From Candidatus Latescibacterota bacterium (GTDB lineage Bacteria; Krumholzibacteriota; Krumholzibacteriia; JACNKJ01): a DNA stretch of 64,000 nucleotides. Below the pieces are notes generated by a model. The model saw only the letters and a program-made list of their open reading frames with translations. It did no database searches and was not told the origin of the DNA. Positions 15,838 to 25,915 of this stretch are shown one piece after another (position 1 is the stretch's first letter; the number at the start of each line of letters is the position of its first letter). The translations under genes and the position numbers were made by a program. The stretch spans positions 124,001-188,000 of the forward strand of contig JACKDC010000003.1 in assembly GCA_020633725.1 (NCBI GenBank), written 5' to 3'.

Positions 15838-16365
15838 CTAGCCGCGCCCCCGCGACCGTGCTTTGGCGTCCGGACCGGGCGCGGGCGGCGCATTCTGCTC
15901 CCGCTCCTGCCGGATCTCCTTGATCAACTCCTTGAGCCGCGTGCTCCAGCGCTTCTCGAAGAGCTCGAAGCGCGCCTGCTGTTCCACGCTGAGCAGCGGG
16001 AAGGCGCGGCCGCGGAAATCCGTCTCGTTCTGCTGGAGGCGCTCGTCGATGCCGCGCATGTCCAGCATGACGCTGCGGATCCGCGGGGCGTTGCCCGTGC
16101 TGTCCTTGACCAGCTCCTCGAGCGTGCGCTCGAGGCCGCGGCGCTGGTGCTTCAGCTTGCCGCGCACCCGGTCGTAATCCTCGAAGACGGGCACGAAGCT
16201 CTGGGCCGTCCGCTCGTCGAGACCCAGGTCCCGCACCAGCTCCCAGGACTTCACGCTGCGGATGCGCTCCCGCACTTCCTCCCGCCCCAGCTCGCCGTCG
16301 GCCAGCGCCGGCAGCGCCGCCGTCAGTGCGCTCAGGGCGATGAGGATGAATCCGAGTCTCCGCAT
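15838..16365 (-). CDS. Periplasmic Spy/CpxP-like helical protein
   Basis: The product is 175 aa. Signal peptide 1-22 ends at ALA-DG. The mature part is almost wholly alpha-helical and charged (RERIRSVKSWELVRDLGL, RSVMLDMRGIDERLQQNE, SVEQQARFELFEKRWSTRLKELI). Helix lengths and the LLSVEQQARFELFEKRW segment resemble the LTxxQ motif of Spy/CpxP and heavy-metal-sensor periplasmic proteins. Such proteins are often encoded directly behind an ECF sigma/anti-sigma pair and act as chaperones or stress sensors. It has its own ribosome site GGGGAGG and a 15-bp gap to the anti-sigma gene. Chaperone function is inferred from fold and context. Confidence 0.75.
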   Translation of the reverse strand: MRRLGFILIALSALTAALPALADGELGREEVRERIRSVKSWELVRDLGLDERTAQSFVPVFEDYDRVRGKLKHQRRGLERTLEELVKDSTGNAPRIRSVMLDMRGIDERLQQNETDFRGRAFPLLSVEQQARFELFEKRWSTRLKELIKEIRQEREQNAPPAPGPDAKARSRGRG

Positions 16366-16380
16366 GGTGTACCTCCCCGC

Positions 16381-16950
16381 TCAGCCGTTCAGGCCTTCGA
16401 GGCGCGCGTAGAGCTCGTCCAGCTCCGCGGCCGTGAGATCCTCGAGCATCAGGTCCTCGTCGGGAGCCTGCGCGGCTTCCTCGTCGACGACCGCGTTCAC
16501 CGTGCCGGCGTCCGCCAGCAGGTCCGCCCGCAGTTCGCTGCGGCTGGCCGCCTGCATGCGCGCCAGCCAGGTCGCGCCGTCGGTGGGACGCGGCCCGCGA
16601 TCCATCCACCAGCCCAGGGCCGCCACCAGGAGCAGCAGCGCGGCCACGCCGCCCCAGGCGGGACGCGGCGCGAAGAGGGAGCGGCGCGGGGCGGGCGCTT
16701 CGTCCAGCGCGCGACGCACCCGCGCGTGCAGCCCGTGCCAGTAGTCCTCGTCGGGCTCGGGGGCGCGGTAGGCGTCCAGCGTGCCCAGCGTGTCTCGCAG
16801 GGACTCCAGCTCCGCCGCGCAGCCCTCGCAGTGCGCGAGATGCTCGGCCAGCGCCTCGCGGAGCTGCGGGCCGAGGCGGCCCTCGAGGGCGTCGAGCAGT
16901 CCCTGACGCCAGGAGGGGCAGCTAGCTGGGGTCGTCGAGCGCGTCTTCAT
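16381..16950 (-). CDS. Zinc-finger anti-sigma factor
   Basis: The product is 189 aa from ATG 16950, with GGGAG 10 nt upstream; a GTG two codons earlier is possible. The N-terminal cytosolic part carries the ZAS signature H-x3-C-x2-C (EHLAHCEGCAAEL), which holds zinc and clamps region 2/4 of the partner sigma. A single membrane span (WGGVAALLLLVAALGWWMD) is followed by a short periplasmic tail rich in Glu/Asp. Coding sequence overlaps the end of the sigma gene by 29 nt, the usual translationally coupled arrangement. It should hold the sigma encoded at 16922 until an envelope signal arrives, possibly sensed with the Spy-like protein downstream. Confidence 0.88.
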   Translation of the reverse strand: MKTRSTTPASCPSWRQGLLDALEGRLGPQLREALAEHLAHCEGCAAELESLRDTLGTLDAYRAPEPDEDYWHGLHARVRRALDEAPAPRRSLFAPRPAWGGVAALLLLVAALGWWMDRGPRPTDGATWLARMQAASRSELRADLLADAGTVNAVVDEEAAQAPDEDLMLEDLTAAELDELYARLEGLNG

Positions 16951-17503
16951 GGTCACTCAGCTCCCGTTTGAGCTTCTGCAGCGCTTGAAAGTAGTTGGCT
17001 CTCACGCCGCCCTCGCTGCGGTCCAGCGCCGCGGCGATCTCCGCGTAGGCCAGTCCCTCGCGATGCCGCAGCAGGAACACCGCCCGCTGCTTCGGCGGCA
17101 GCGCGGCCACGGCGGCCTCGATGCGCGCCGCGAGGTCCTTGCGCGCCAGGTCCTCGGCCGGCCGGCCCCGTCCCGAGCGCAGGCTGCGGACCACGTCGCC
17201 CAGGGCCACCAGCGGATGCCGCCGCGACGAGCGCAGGCGGCTGAGACAGAGGTTCACCGCGATGCGATGCAGCCAGGTGCCGAACTGCGAACGGAACTGG
17301 AAGCTCGCCAGCGAGCGGAAGGCCTTGATGAAGGTCTCCTGCGTGACGTCGTCCGCCGCGTCCGCGTCGCCCAGCATCCCCAGGGCCAGTCGATGGATCC
17401 GTCGCTCGTGGCGCTGCATCAGTACGTCGAAGGTCCATCGCTCACCGTCCAGGAAGCGCCGCGCGAGTTCGTGATCGTCCATGTCCTCGTAACGGCTCAC
17501 CAT
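16922..17503 (-). CDS. ECF RNA polymerase sigma factor
   Basis: The product is 193 aa. Region 2 (about 20-90) has FDVLMQRHERRIHRLALGML, DADAADDVTQETFIKAFRSL and GTWLHRIAVNLCLSRLR. Region 4 (about 130-185) has LPPKQRAVFLLRHREGLAYAEIAAAL and SEGGVRANYFQALQKLK. Sigma-70 region 3 is absent, as expected for ECF type. It heads a five-gene minus-strand operon with its anti-sigma, a Spy-like protein, a FN3 lipoprotein and a DUF4384 protein, with gaps of 31 bp or less. Such operons are usually self-activated, but I could not find a convincing GGAAC...CGTC promoter upstream. Confidence 0.93.
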   Translation of the reverse strand: MVSRYEDMDDHELARRFLDGERWTFDVLMQRHERRIHRLALGMLGDADAADDVTQETFIKAFRSLASFQFRSQFGTWLHRIAVNLCLSRLRSSRRHPLVALGDVVRSLRSGRGRPAEDLARKDLAARIEAAVAALPPKQRAVFLLRHREGLAYAEIAAALDRSEGGVRANYFQALQKLKRELSDHEDALDDPS

Positions 17504-17846
17504 CGTTCTCCGGTGACTTGGACGCCGGCGGCGCCCTGGCGTTTAAGCCGCGAGACGGTCTCCTGGATCCCGCGCGGCTCTCACCCGCAAGCCGTTGTCC
17601 TGAAGCGGCTTGCGGACGAGACTCACGGGGCCCGCCGGGCGGGCGCGGACGGACCCGGGGAGTATGCGGTCTGGCGGGGCATCGCTCAACTGCGGAAGGC
17701 CGGGGCCGGGCGGCGCAGTCTGCACACGGGGACCTGCGCCCGTCCTTCCCGAGCGCGGCGCAGGGCGGCGCCCCCTGGAGGGCATGCCCCTTGCCCCCGC
17801 GCAATCGTAGGCGACCGACCCCCCATCGAGCACACGGAGGCATCCC
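17504..17846. other. Divergent intergenic region with a 9-bp stem-loop
   Basis: No gene is seen. CGCAAGCCG (17586-17594) and CGGCTTGCG (17606-17614) form a perfect stem with an 11-nt loop. An 11-bp palindrome GAGACGGTCTC lies at 17552-17562, about 50 bp upstream of the sigma gene. These are candidate regulatory sites for the divergent pair; no clear -10/-35 box was recognised. Confidence 0.4.
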
Positions 17847-18953
17847 ATGGCGCCCAGCGACAGCAAGCGGCAGGTTTGGATCATCCCGGAGGACGCCGCG
17901 CCAGTCCTCCCCCAGGAGACGGGCCCCGAGGCGCCCGGGCACCGGCTGCAGGCCGCGCCGCTCGTGGCCCGCCGTCGCAAGCCCGAACCCAGGCCGCTGC
18001 GGCTCCTGGCGCGCGCCTACGGACTGGGGCCGGCGGGCACGCTGCTCGGCCGCTCCACCCTGCAGGACCAGATCGGCGCCGTCCTCGCCCTGGCGGCCGG
18101 GGTCGTCTGGCTCGTGCTGCAACTGCCCCCGGTCGCGGCGCACGTGGCCGCCGGGCTGCGGCTGACCGTGAGCGCGGTCAGCGCGCTGATCTTCCTGCTG
18201 GCCTGGTGCCGCGAGCTGCGTCTGGCCGCGGGCGACCGGCGTTTCCTGCCCGAGAAGCTGCCGGGCTGGATGCGCAGCATGCCGGCCGTGGCGGGGCTCG
18301 GCCTGCTCGTGCCGGGACTCGGCCTCATGGTGGCCGGGCGGGTGCGTCGCGCGGCGCTGGCCCTGCTGGGCGCGGGGCTCACCGTTCACGCGCTGGTGGC
18401 GCTGGGAGGCTTCATGCGCTTCCAGGGCGTGGATCTCGGCCTGCGGGCCCGCACGCCCCTGCCGCTCTCCATGGAATTGTGGCTGGGAGGGACCGTGGTC
18501 GCCGCGGCCTTCGGCCTGCTCTTCTGGGTGGGTACTGCCCTGGACGGGGCGCGCCTGCTCGGCGCCGCCGAGCGCCGACCGCGGACCATCCCGGCCGACC
18601 GCTACGGACTCGCGCTGCTCTTCGCGCTGGCCATCTTCGGCGCCGGCTTCCGGCCCGCGGAGTTCGCCCGCGACCTGGACTCGCTCTCCACGGCGCTCGA
18701 GGGACGCGGGTTCCGTCACCTGCCGCTCGCCCTGGACCTCGCCGCGCTGCGCCTGGACGCGGGACGTCCCGAGTACGCCTTCCACGCGGCGTCGCTGGCC
18801 GAGTCCACCGACCGGGACGTCCTCGCCGCCGCCCTGCGCTACGACGTTCGCGAGCGCTGGCAGGCCTGCGCCACCCTCTTCGACCGGCAGCCAAGGACCC
18901 ACACCTCCATGGATCTGCGCGTGGGTCTGATCGGGCCGGAGCTCCCCCGCTAG
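17847..18953 (+). CDS. Polytopic membrane protein of unknown function
   Basis: The product is 368 aa, starting at ATG 17847 with GGAGG 6 nt upstream. A polar N-terminal 70 residues precede five or six hydrophobic segments (IGAVLALAAGVVWLVLQL, LTVSAVSALIFLLAWC, AVAGLGLLVPGLGLMVAG, ALALLGAGLTVHALVAL, LGGTVVAAAFGLLFWVG, YGLALLFALAIFGAGF). The C-terminal 90 residues are soluble and Ala/Arg/Leu-rich with helix pairs resembling one or two TPR-like units (LPLALDLAALRLDAGR, EYAFHAASLAES). No family recognised. It is a lone gene with its own terminator at 18991. An inner-membrane protein with a cytosolic helical tail is the most that can be said. Confidence 0.7.
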   Translation: MAPSDSKRQVWIIPEDAAPVLPQETGPEAPGHRLQAAPLVARRRKPEPRPLRLLARAYGLGPAGTLLGRSTLQDQIGAVLALAAGVVWLVLQLPPVAAHVAAGLRLTVSAVSALIFLLAWCRELRLAAGDRRFLPEKLPGWMRSMPAVAGLGLLVPGLGLMVAGRVRRAALALLGAGLTVHALVALGGFMRFQGVDLGLRARTPLPLSMELWLGGTVVAAAFGLLFWVGTALDGARLLGAAERRPRTIPADRYGLALLFALAIFGAGFRPAEFARDLDSLSTALEGRGFRHLPLALDLAALRLDAGRPEYAFHAASLAESTDRDVLAAALRYDVRERWQACATLFDRQPRTHTSMDLRVGLIGPELPR

Positions 18954-18990
18954 CACCCTTCACGAAGAAAGCGTTTGCTCACTCCGCCGA

Positions 18991-19021
18991 AGGCGCCGCG
19001 AAATCTCGCGGCGCCTCTTCT
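18991..19021 (+). terminator. Intrinsic terminator
   Basis: Perfect 11-bp stem AGGCGCCGCGA/TCGCGGCGCCT with loop AATC (19002-19005), followed by CTTCTAGTT. It closes the membrane-protein gene. Confidence 0.75.
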
Positions 19022-19062
19022 AGTTAGCAGCTTTTCAAGCACTTAGAGATAGGTTCAAGATC

Positions 19063-19112
19063 TTGACATTCTTCCCGTTGTGAATATCTTCACATAGGAC
19101 AACATTGTCCTA
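19063..19112 (+). promoter_or_regulatory. Promoter with Rex-like operator and an 18-bp palindrome
   Basis: TTGACA (19063-19068), 16-nt spacer, TATCTT (19085-19090). Overlapping the -10 is TTGTGAATATCTTCACA (19078-19094), which matches the Rex redox-repressor consensus TTGTGAA-N4-TTCACAA except for the last base; it also satisfies the CRP-family pattern TGTGA-N6-TCACA. Immediately downstream is a second, unrelated perfect palindrome TAGGACAACATTGTCCTA (19095-19112) around +1. Two different repressors could control the redox operon at 19158. Confidence 0.7.
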
Positions 19113-19157
19113 AACTCGGCAATGTCCTTGCACCCACCTCTCGACGGAGGTGCCGCC

Positions 19158-20042
19158 ATGACCCAAGATCGACGCGACTTCCTGAAGACACTGGGGCTCG
19201 TGGGACTGGGCGGCGCCCTGCCGTCCGGCGCGCTGGCGAGCCACGCCACCCGCTCGCACGACCAGGACGTGGGCGTCCTCGTCGACAGCACCTACTGCGT
19301 GGGCTGTCGCAAGTGCGAGTGGGCCTGCCGCGACAGCAACGGCATGGACAACCTGCCCATCGAGGACTACGCGAACGCGGGCACGCTGCCCGGCGCCCGT
19401 CGCCCCGACGCCGGCCTCCACACCGTGGTGAACGCTTACCCCAACCCGGACGGCGAGAACCCGCGCTTCGTCAAGTTCCAGTGCATGCACTGCCTGGAGC
19501 CGGCCTGCGCCTCCGCGTGCATCGTCGGCGCGCTGAAGAAGACCGACGGCGGCCCCGTGCACTACGACGCGTCCAAGTGCATCGGCTGCCGCTACTGCAT
19601 GGTGGCCTGCCCCTTCCAGATCCCCACCTACGAGTACGACCGCGCCCTCGCGCCCCGCGTCATGAAGTGCACGCTCTGCTTCGAGCGCACCATGGAGCGC
19701 GGCGAGCGCCCGGCCTGCGTGAGCATCTGCCCCGAAGGCTGCCTGATCTACGGCACGCGGGAAGAGCTGCTGGACTACGCGCGCGCGCGCATCGCCCAGA
19801 AGCCCGAGCGCTACCACGATCACATCTACGGCGAGCACGAGGCGGGCGGCACCAGCTGGCTCTACCTCGCCGCCGCGCCGCTCACGACGCTGGGCTTTCC
19901 CGAGCTGGAGGACGTCGCGCCCGGCCACTACACCGAGCGGGTGCAGCACGGCGTCTTCAAGAACTTCTTCCCGCCGCTGGCGCTCTACGCGCTGCTGGGC
20001 GGGATCATGTGGCTCAACAAACGGCAAGGAGGCGAGGAATGA
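19158..20042 (+). CDS. Periplasmic four-cluster ferredoxin subunit (HybA/HmcB-like)
   Basis: The product is 294 aa from ATG 19158, after GGAGG; an upstream ATG in the leader is rejected because it precedes the Tat signal. The N-terminus has a twin-arginine signal (TQDRRDFLKTLGLVGLGG). Four [4Fe-4S] motifs follow: CVGCRKCEWAC (47-57), then CMHCLEPACASAC, CIGCRYCMVACP and CTLCFERTMERGERPACVSICP. A C-terminal hydrophobic helix (PPLALYALLGGIMWL) anchors it to the membrane. In this family the protein passes electrons between a periplasmic partner and the NrfD-type quinone subunit. It overlaps the next gene by ATGA. The first gene of a three-gene redox operon. Confidence 0.92.
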   Translation: MTQDRRDFLKTLGLVGLGGALPSGALASHATRSHDQDVGVLVDSTYCVGCRKCEWACRDSNGMDNLPIEDYANAGTLPGARRPDAGLHTVVNAYPNPDGENPRFVKFQCMHCLEPACASACIVGALKKTDGGPVHYDASKCIGCRYCMVACPFQIPTYEYDRALAPRVMKCTLCFERTMERGERPACVSICPEGCLIYGTREELLDYARARIAQKPERYHDHIYGEHEAGGTSWLYLAAAPLTTLGFPELEDVAPGHYTERVQHGVFKNFFPPLALYALLGGIMWLNKRQGGEE

Positions 20043-21232
20043 GCGACCATCCCTCGCGACCGCTCTTCTACCCCCTGCGCACCCGCGGGATGCTGATCAC
20101 CCTGGCCGTGATGGCCGTCGGCGCCTTCTTCGGGGCGAAGCGTTTCCTGGTGGGCATCGGCAGCGTCACCAATCTGAACGACCAGTACCCCTGGGGCCTG
20201 TGGATCGGCTTCGACGTGGCGACCGGCGTGGCCCTGGCGGCCGGCGGGTTCACCACGGCGGCGCTGGTCTACATCTTCGGGAAGGAGCGCTTCCACGCCG
20301 TGATCCGGCCGGCGCTGCTGACGGCGGCGCTGGGCTACACCTTCGTCGTGCTGGGGCTGCTGGCCGATCTCGGGCGCTACTGGGCCGTCTGGCATCCGAT
20401 CCTGCCCTCCATGTGGCAGGGCAACTCGGTGCTCTTCGAGGTGGGCATGTGCGTCATGATCTACCTCTCGGTGCTCTACGTGGAGTTCGCGCCCATCGTC
20501 CTCGAGCGCCTGCGGGAGGTGGTTTCGCCCCGCGGCCGCGCGCGCCGCATGGTGGACGGGCTCAAGGCCCTGCTGGACCGCGTGCTCTTCCTGTTCATCA
20601 TCGCCGGCGTGGTGCTGTCCTGCCTGCACCAGTCGTCGCTCGGCAACCTCATGGTGATCGCGCCGAGCAAGGTGCACCCGCTCTGGTGGACGCCCATCCT
20701 GCCCCTGCTCTTCCTGCTCTCGGCCTTCGCGGTGGGGCTGTCCATGGCGATCTTCGAGTCGCTGCTCGCGTCCAAGGGCTTCCGCCGCGCGCCCGAGATG
20801 GACGTGCTCGCGCCCCTGGCGCGCGTGGCCGCCCCGCTGATCGCGCTCTACCTGGCCTTCAAGCTGGGCGACCTGACGCTGCGCGAAGCCTGGCACTACG
20901 CCTTCGTCCCCGGCGGCACGGCGCTGGCCTTCTGGATCGAGATCCTCGGCGGCCTCGTGCTGCCCATCGCCATCTTCGTCAACAGGCGCCTGCGCAGCGA
21001 TCCGCGCTGGCTGCTGCTGGGTTCGGCGGCCATGGTCCTGGGCGTGGCGCTGAACCGGATCAACGTCTTCATCGTCGCCTATCACCCGCCCTACGCGGAG
21101 CATGCCTACCTGCCGTCCTTCGGCGAGTTCGCCGTGTCGGCGGGGCTGGTGGCGACCTTCATCTTCATCTATCGCCTGGCGGTGACCTACCTGCCCGTGA
21201 TGCCCGTGAACGAAGAGGAGACGCACGCATGA
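20039..21232 (+). CDS. NrfD/HybB-like quinone-interacting membrane subunit (HmcC-like)
   Basis: The product is 397 aa with about ten membrane segments. Typical NrfD-family features are the N-terminal TNLNDQYPWGLWIGFDVATGVALAAGGFTTAALVYIFG, the RYWAVWHPILPSMWQGNSVLFEVGMC segment and NRINVFIVAYHPPY near the end. The protein exchanges electrons and protons with the quinone pool and delivers electrons to or takes them from the Fe-S protein encoded upstream. Start ATG overlaps the preceding stop (ATGA) with ribosome site AAGGAGG, so the operon is translationally coupled. HybB itself serves hydrogenase 2, but there is no hydrogenase here; the multihaem cytochrome downstream makes Hmc the closer analogy. 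Confidence 0.92.
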   Translation: MSDHPSRPLFYPLRTRGMLITLAVMAVGAFFGAKRFLVGIGSVTNLNDQYPWGLWIGFDVATGVALAAGGFTTAALVYIFGKERFHAVIRPALLTAALGYTFVVLGLLADLGRYWAVWHPILPSMWQGNSVLFEVGMCVMIYLSVLYVEFAPIVLERLREVVSPRGRARRMVDGLKALLDRVLFLFIIAGVVLSCLHQSSLGNLMVIAPSKVHPLWWTPILPLLFLLSAFAVGLSMAIFESLLASKGFRRAPEMDVLAPLARVAAPLIALYLAFKLGDLTLREAWHYAFVPGGTALAFWIEILGGLVLPIAIFVNRRLRSDPRWLLLGSAAMVLGVALNRINVFIVAYHPPYAEHAYLPSFGEFAVSAGLVATFIFIYRLAVTYLPVMPVNEEETHA

Positions 21233-22335
21233 ACGCCGCCCGCACGCTCGTGATCGCACTCGCCGCGCTCGTCCTGACCGCGGCGGGCGCAGTGGCCGCC
21301 CCGGACTGCACGAAGTGCCACACCTGCGCCGCGCCGACCATGGAGCAGCCCTGCCTCAGCGACTGCCCGCGCGAGGGCGGGCATCAGCCGACCTACAAGG
21401 ACTTCACCGAGATGGCGCTGCCCGACAGCTGCATCCTGGATCAGCTCGTGGACCGCTACGAGCCGGTGGTGTTCAACCACGCCAAGCACGCCAAGATGTC
21501 CGGCATGGGCGGCGCCAGCTGCCGGCTCTGCCACCACGCCAACGAAGAGGGCTGGGTGGGCAACTGCTTCGGCTGCCATCCGGCGCACCTGTCCGGGCGG
21601 CAGGTGGGCGTCCCCGATCTCAAGACGGCCTATCACCGCCAGTGCATGTTCTGTCACCGGGACTGGAGCCACGAGACCAACTGCGAGATCTGCCACGCCC
21701 CGCGCGGCAGCGGATCGCCGTCGGCCATGCCGCCCAAGAAGACCCTGGACGCCATGCACAGCTTCCGCCACCGCGAAGAGCCCAAGGTGGTGAACTTCAA
21801 GACCAGCTACGATCCGGCGCCCTACGTGGCCTTCGACCACAAGACGCACACCGAGACCTACGGGCTCAGCTGCATGGACTGCCACAGCAACGACACGTGC
21901 ACCTCTTGCCACGACACCGACGGCACCCGCTTCTCGCCGCGCCTGCACGAGTACAGCAACCTGAACATCTGCACGCAGTGCCACAACGTGGGCCGCTGCA
22001 GCACCTGCCACGCGCAGGAGAAGGGGCGCAAGTTCGATCACAAGCTCACGGGGATGCCCCTCAAGCACTACCACAAGGGCCTGAGCTGCGAGCGCTGCCA
22101 CGAGGACAAGCTCACGCACGGCTACATGCCCCGGGAGTGCAACGGCTGCCACGGCGAGTGGGGGCGCGACGACTTCGACGCCACGGGGTTCAACCACGCC
22201 GCGAAGGTCGGGGTGGATCTGCGCGAGTTCCACGAAGGTCTGGTCTGCTCCGACTGCCACGCGGGCAGCGACTACGGAACGACGCCCGTCTGCAGCAGCT
22301 GCCACGACGACAAGTCGCCCCGCGATCTCCGCTGA
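21229..22335 (+). CDS. Periplasmic 13-haem c-type cytochrome (HmcA-like)
   Basis: The product is 368 aa. Signal peptide 1-24 (TAAGAVAA). I count 13 CXXCH haem motifs: CTKCH, CRLCH, CFGCH, CMFCH, CEICH, CMDCH, CTSCH, CTQCH, CSTCH, CERCH, CNGCH, CSDCH, CSSCH. Several lie in the cytochrome-c3 pattern with upstream His (VVFNHAKHAKM, YVAFDHKTHTETYGLSC, FNHAAKVGVDLREFHEGLVC). Haem density (one per 28 residues) fits a class-III multihaem electron carrier. As part of the HmcB/HmcC-like operon it should connect the membrane quinone complex with a periplasmic donor or acceptor that is not encoded here. Followed by a strong terminator. Confidence 0.93.
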   Translation: MNAARTLVIALAALVLTAAGAVAAPDCTKCHTCAAPTMEQPCLSDCPREGGHQPTYKDFTEMALPDSCILDQLVDRYEPVVFNHAKHAKMSGMGGASCRLCHHANEEGWVGNCFGCHPAHLSGRQVGVPDLKTAYHRQCMFCHRDWSHETNCEICHAPRGSGSPSAMPPKKTLDAMHSFRHREEPKVVNFKTSYDPAPYVAFDHKTHTETYGLSCMDCHSNDTCTSCHDTDGTRFSPRLHEYSNLNICTQCHNVGRCSTCHAQEKGRKFDHKLTGMPLKHYHKGLSCERCHEDKLTHGYMPRECNGCHGEWGRDDFDATGFNHAAKVGVDLREFHEGLVCSDCHAGSDYGTTPVCSSCHDDKSPRDLR

Positions 22336-22358
22336 TCGCCACTCCAGAGGGACGATTC

Positions 22359-22387
22359 GCCCCCGCCGGCCGTCGGCGGGGGCTTTT
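22359..22387 (+). terminator. Intrinsic terminator of the redox operon
   Basis: GCCCCCGCCG and CGGCGGGGGC form the stem, followed directly by TTTTG. It lies 24 bp after the cytochrome stop. Confidence 0.85.
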
Positions 22388-22482
22388 GCATGCCTGAACC
22401 GGGGCATTCGGGAACACGGCGGGCCGCGAGGCGTTAGCCCCCCCGCGACGCCCGGCGCCGCCAACCCGGACAGGTTCAGGCC

Positions 22483-25277
<2,795 letters not shown>

Positions 25278-25280
25278 ATC

Positions 25281-25371
25281 GGGGCAGGACGCCCCAGCGG
25301 GGCAAGTCGCCCCACCGCTCCAGGCCCATAACCCACGCAGTGTCAACGGTTCGTCGTGGCACGCCGGCTGC
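25281..25371 (+). promoter_or_regulatory. Sigma-54 promoter with two upstream activator dyads
   Basis: TGGCACGCCGGCTGC (25357-25371) matches the -24/-12 consensus TGGCACG-N4-TTGC with one change. Upstream, two tandem dyads GGGGC-N5-GCCCC lie at 25281-25295 and 25299-25313. Their centres are 18 bp apart, about 80 bp before the predicted +1, the position expected for an NtrC-type enhancer. The dyads could also act as a weak terminator for the regulator gene, but they lack a T-tract. Confidence 0.7.
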
Positions 25372-25445
25372 CTAGGCCGGGGTGACGCGGCGTGCTGCCC
25401 GCGGGGAACCCCGGCGGCCAGCTCGCCCACGCGAAGGAGGACATC

Positions 25446-25892
25446 ATGGTGAACGCCGTCCAACCCGCCGGATTCAAGTCCCCGCAGGCCGAGCCGGGGC
25501 TCCGCACCGAGCCCCCCGTGGTCCTCGTGGCCGAGGACGACGCCGCCATGCGCACGCTGCTCGGCCGCGTCCTGCGCACGGCGGGCTACGACGTGCTCGA
25601 GTGCCGCGACGGCTGGGAGCTGCTCGACGTCATGGACGCGTCGCTGCCCGACACGGCGCGCGCCCGGGTCGACCTGGTCATCACCGACAACCGCATGCCG
25701 GGCATCACCGGCCTCGACCTGCTCGCGCTGGGCCAGGCGACGCGCGACTTCCCGCCGACCATCCTGATCACTGCCTTCGGCGACGTCGACACCCACGCCG
25801 AGGCGCGCGCCAGCGGCGCGGTCTGCGTCTTCGACAAGCCCTTCGATCTGGATCGCCTGCTCGACCGGGTGAAGTCCGTCGTCCCCCTCTAG
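25446..25892 (+). CDS. Stand-alone receiver-domain response regulator
   Basis: The product is 148 aa from ATG 25446 (ribosome site AAGGAGG, 6 nt). A 20-residue N-terminal extension precedes a complete receiver. It has acidic pocket EDD (30-32), phospho-acceptor Asp81 (VITDNRMPG), Thr109 (ILITAFG) and Lys131 (FDKPFD). No output domain is present, so it may act as a phosphate sink, a phosphorelay intermediate or a partner-binding switch. It is the first gene behind the sigma-54 promoter. The receiver is closely related in style to that of the HPF fusion 24 bp downstream (both use PP-ILITAF and KPFD), suggesting duplication. Confidence 0.9.
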   Translation: MVNAVQPAGFKSPQAEPGLRTEPPVVLVAEDDAAMRTLLGRVLRTAGYDVLECRDGWELLDVMDASLPDTARARVDLVITDNRMPGITGLDLLALGQATRDFPPTILITAFGDVDTHAEARASGAVCVFDKPFDLDRLLDRVKSVVPL

Positions 25893-25915
25893 CCCGCAGC
25901 GGAAAGGAACGCACC

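Noticed and set aside
19078..19094. The TGTGA-N6-TCACA site as a CRP/FNR- or HcpR-type operator only.
   Set aside because: It satisfies that pattern, but the symmetric TTGTGAA-N4-TTCACA extension fits Rex better; kept as Rex-like with the alternative noted.
25281..25313. The tandem GGGGC/GCCCC dyads as a terminator of the regulator gene.
   Set aside because: Stems are only 5 bp and lack T-tracts; position relative to the sigma-54 promoter fits an enhancer better.
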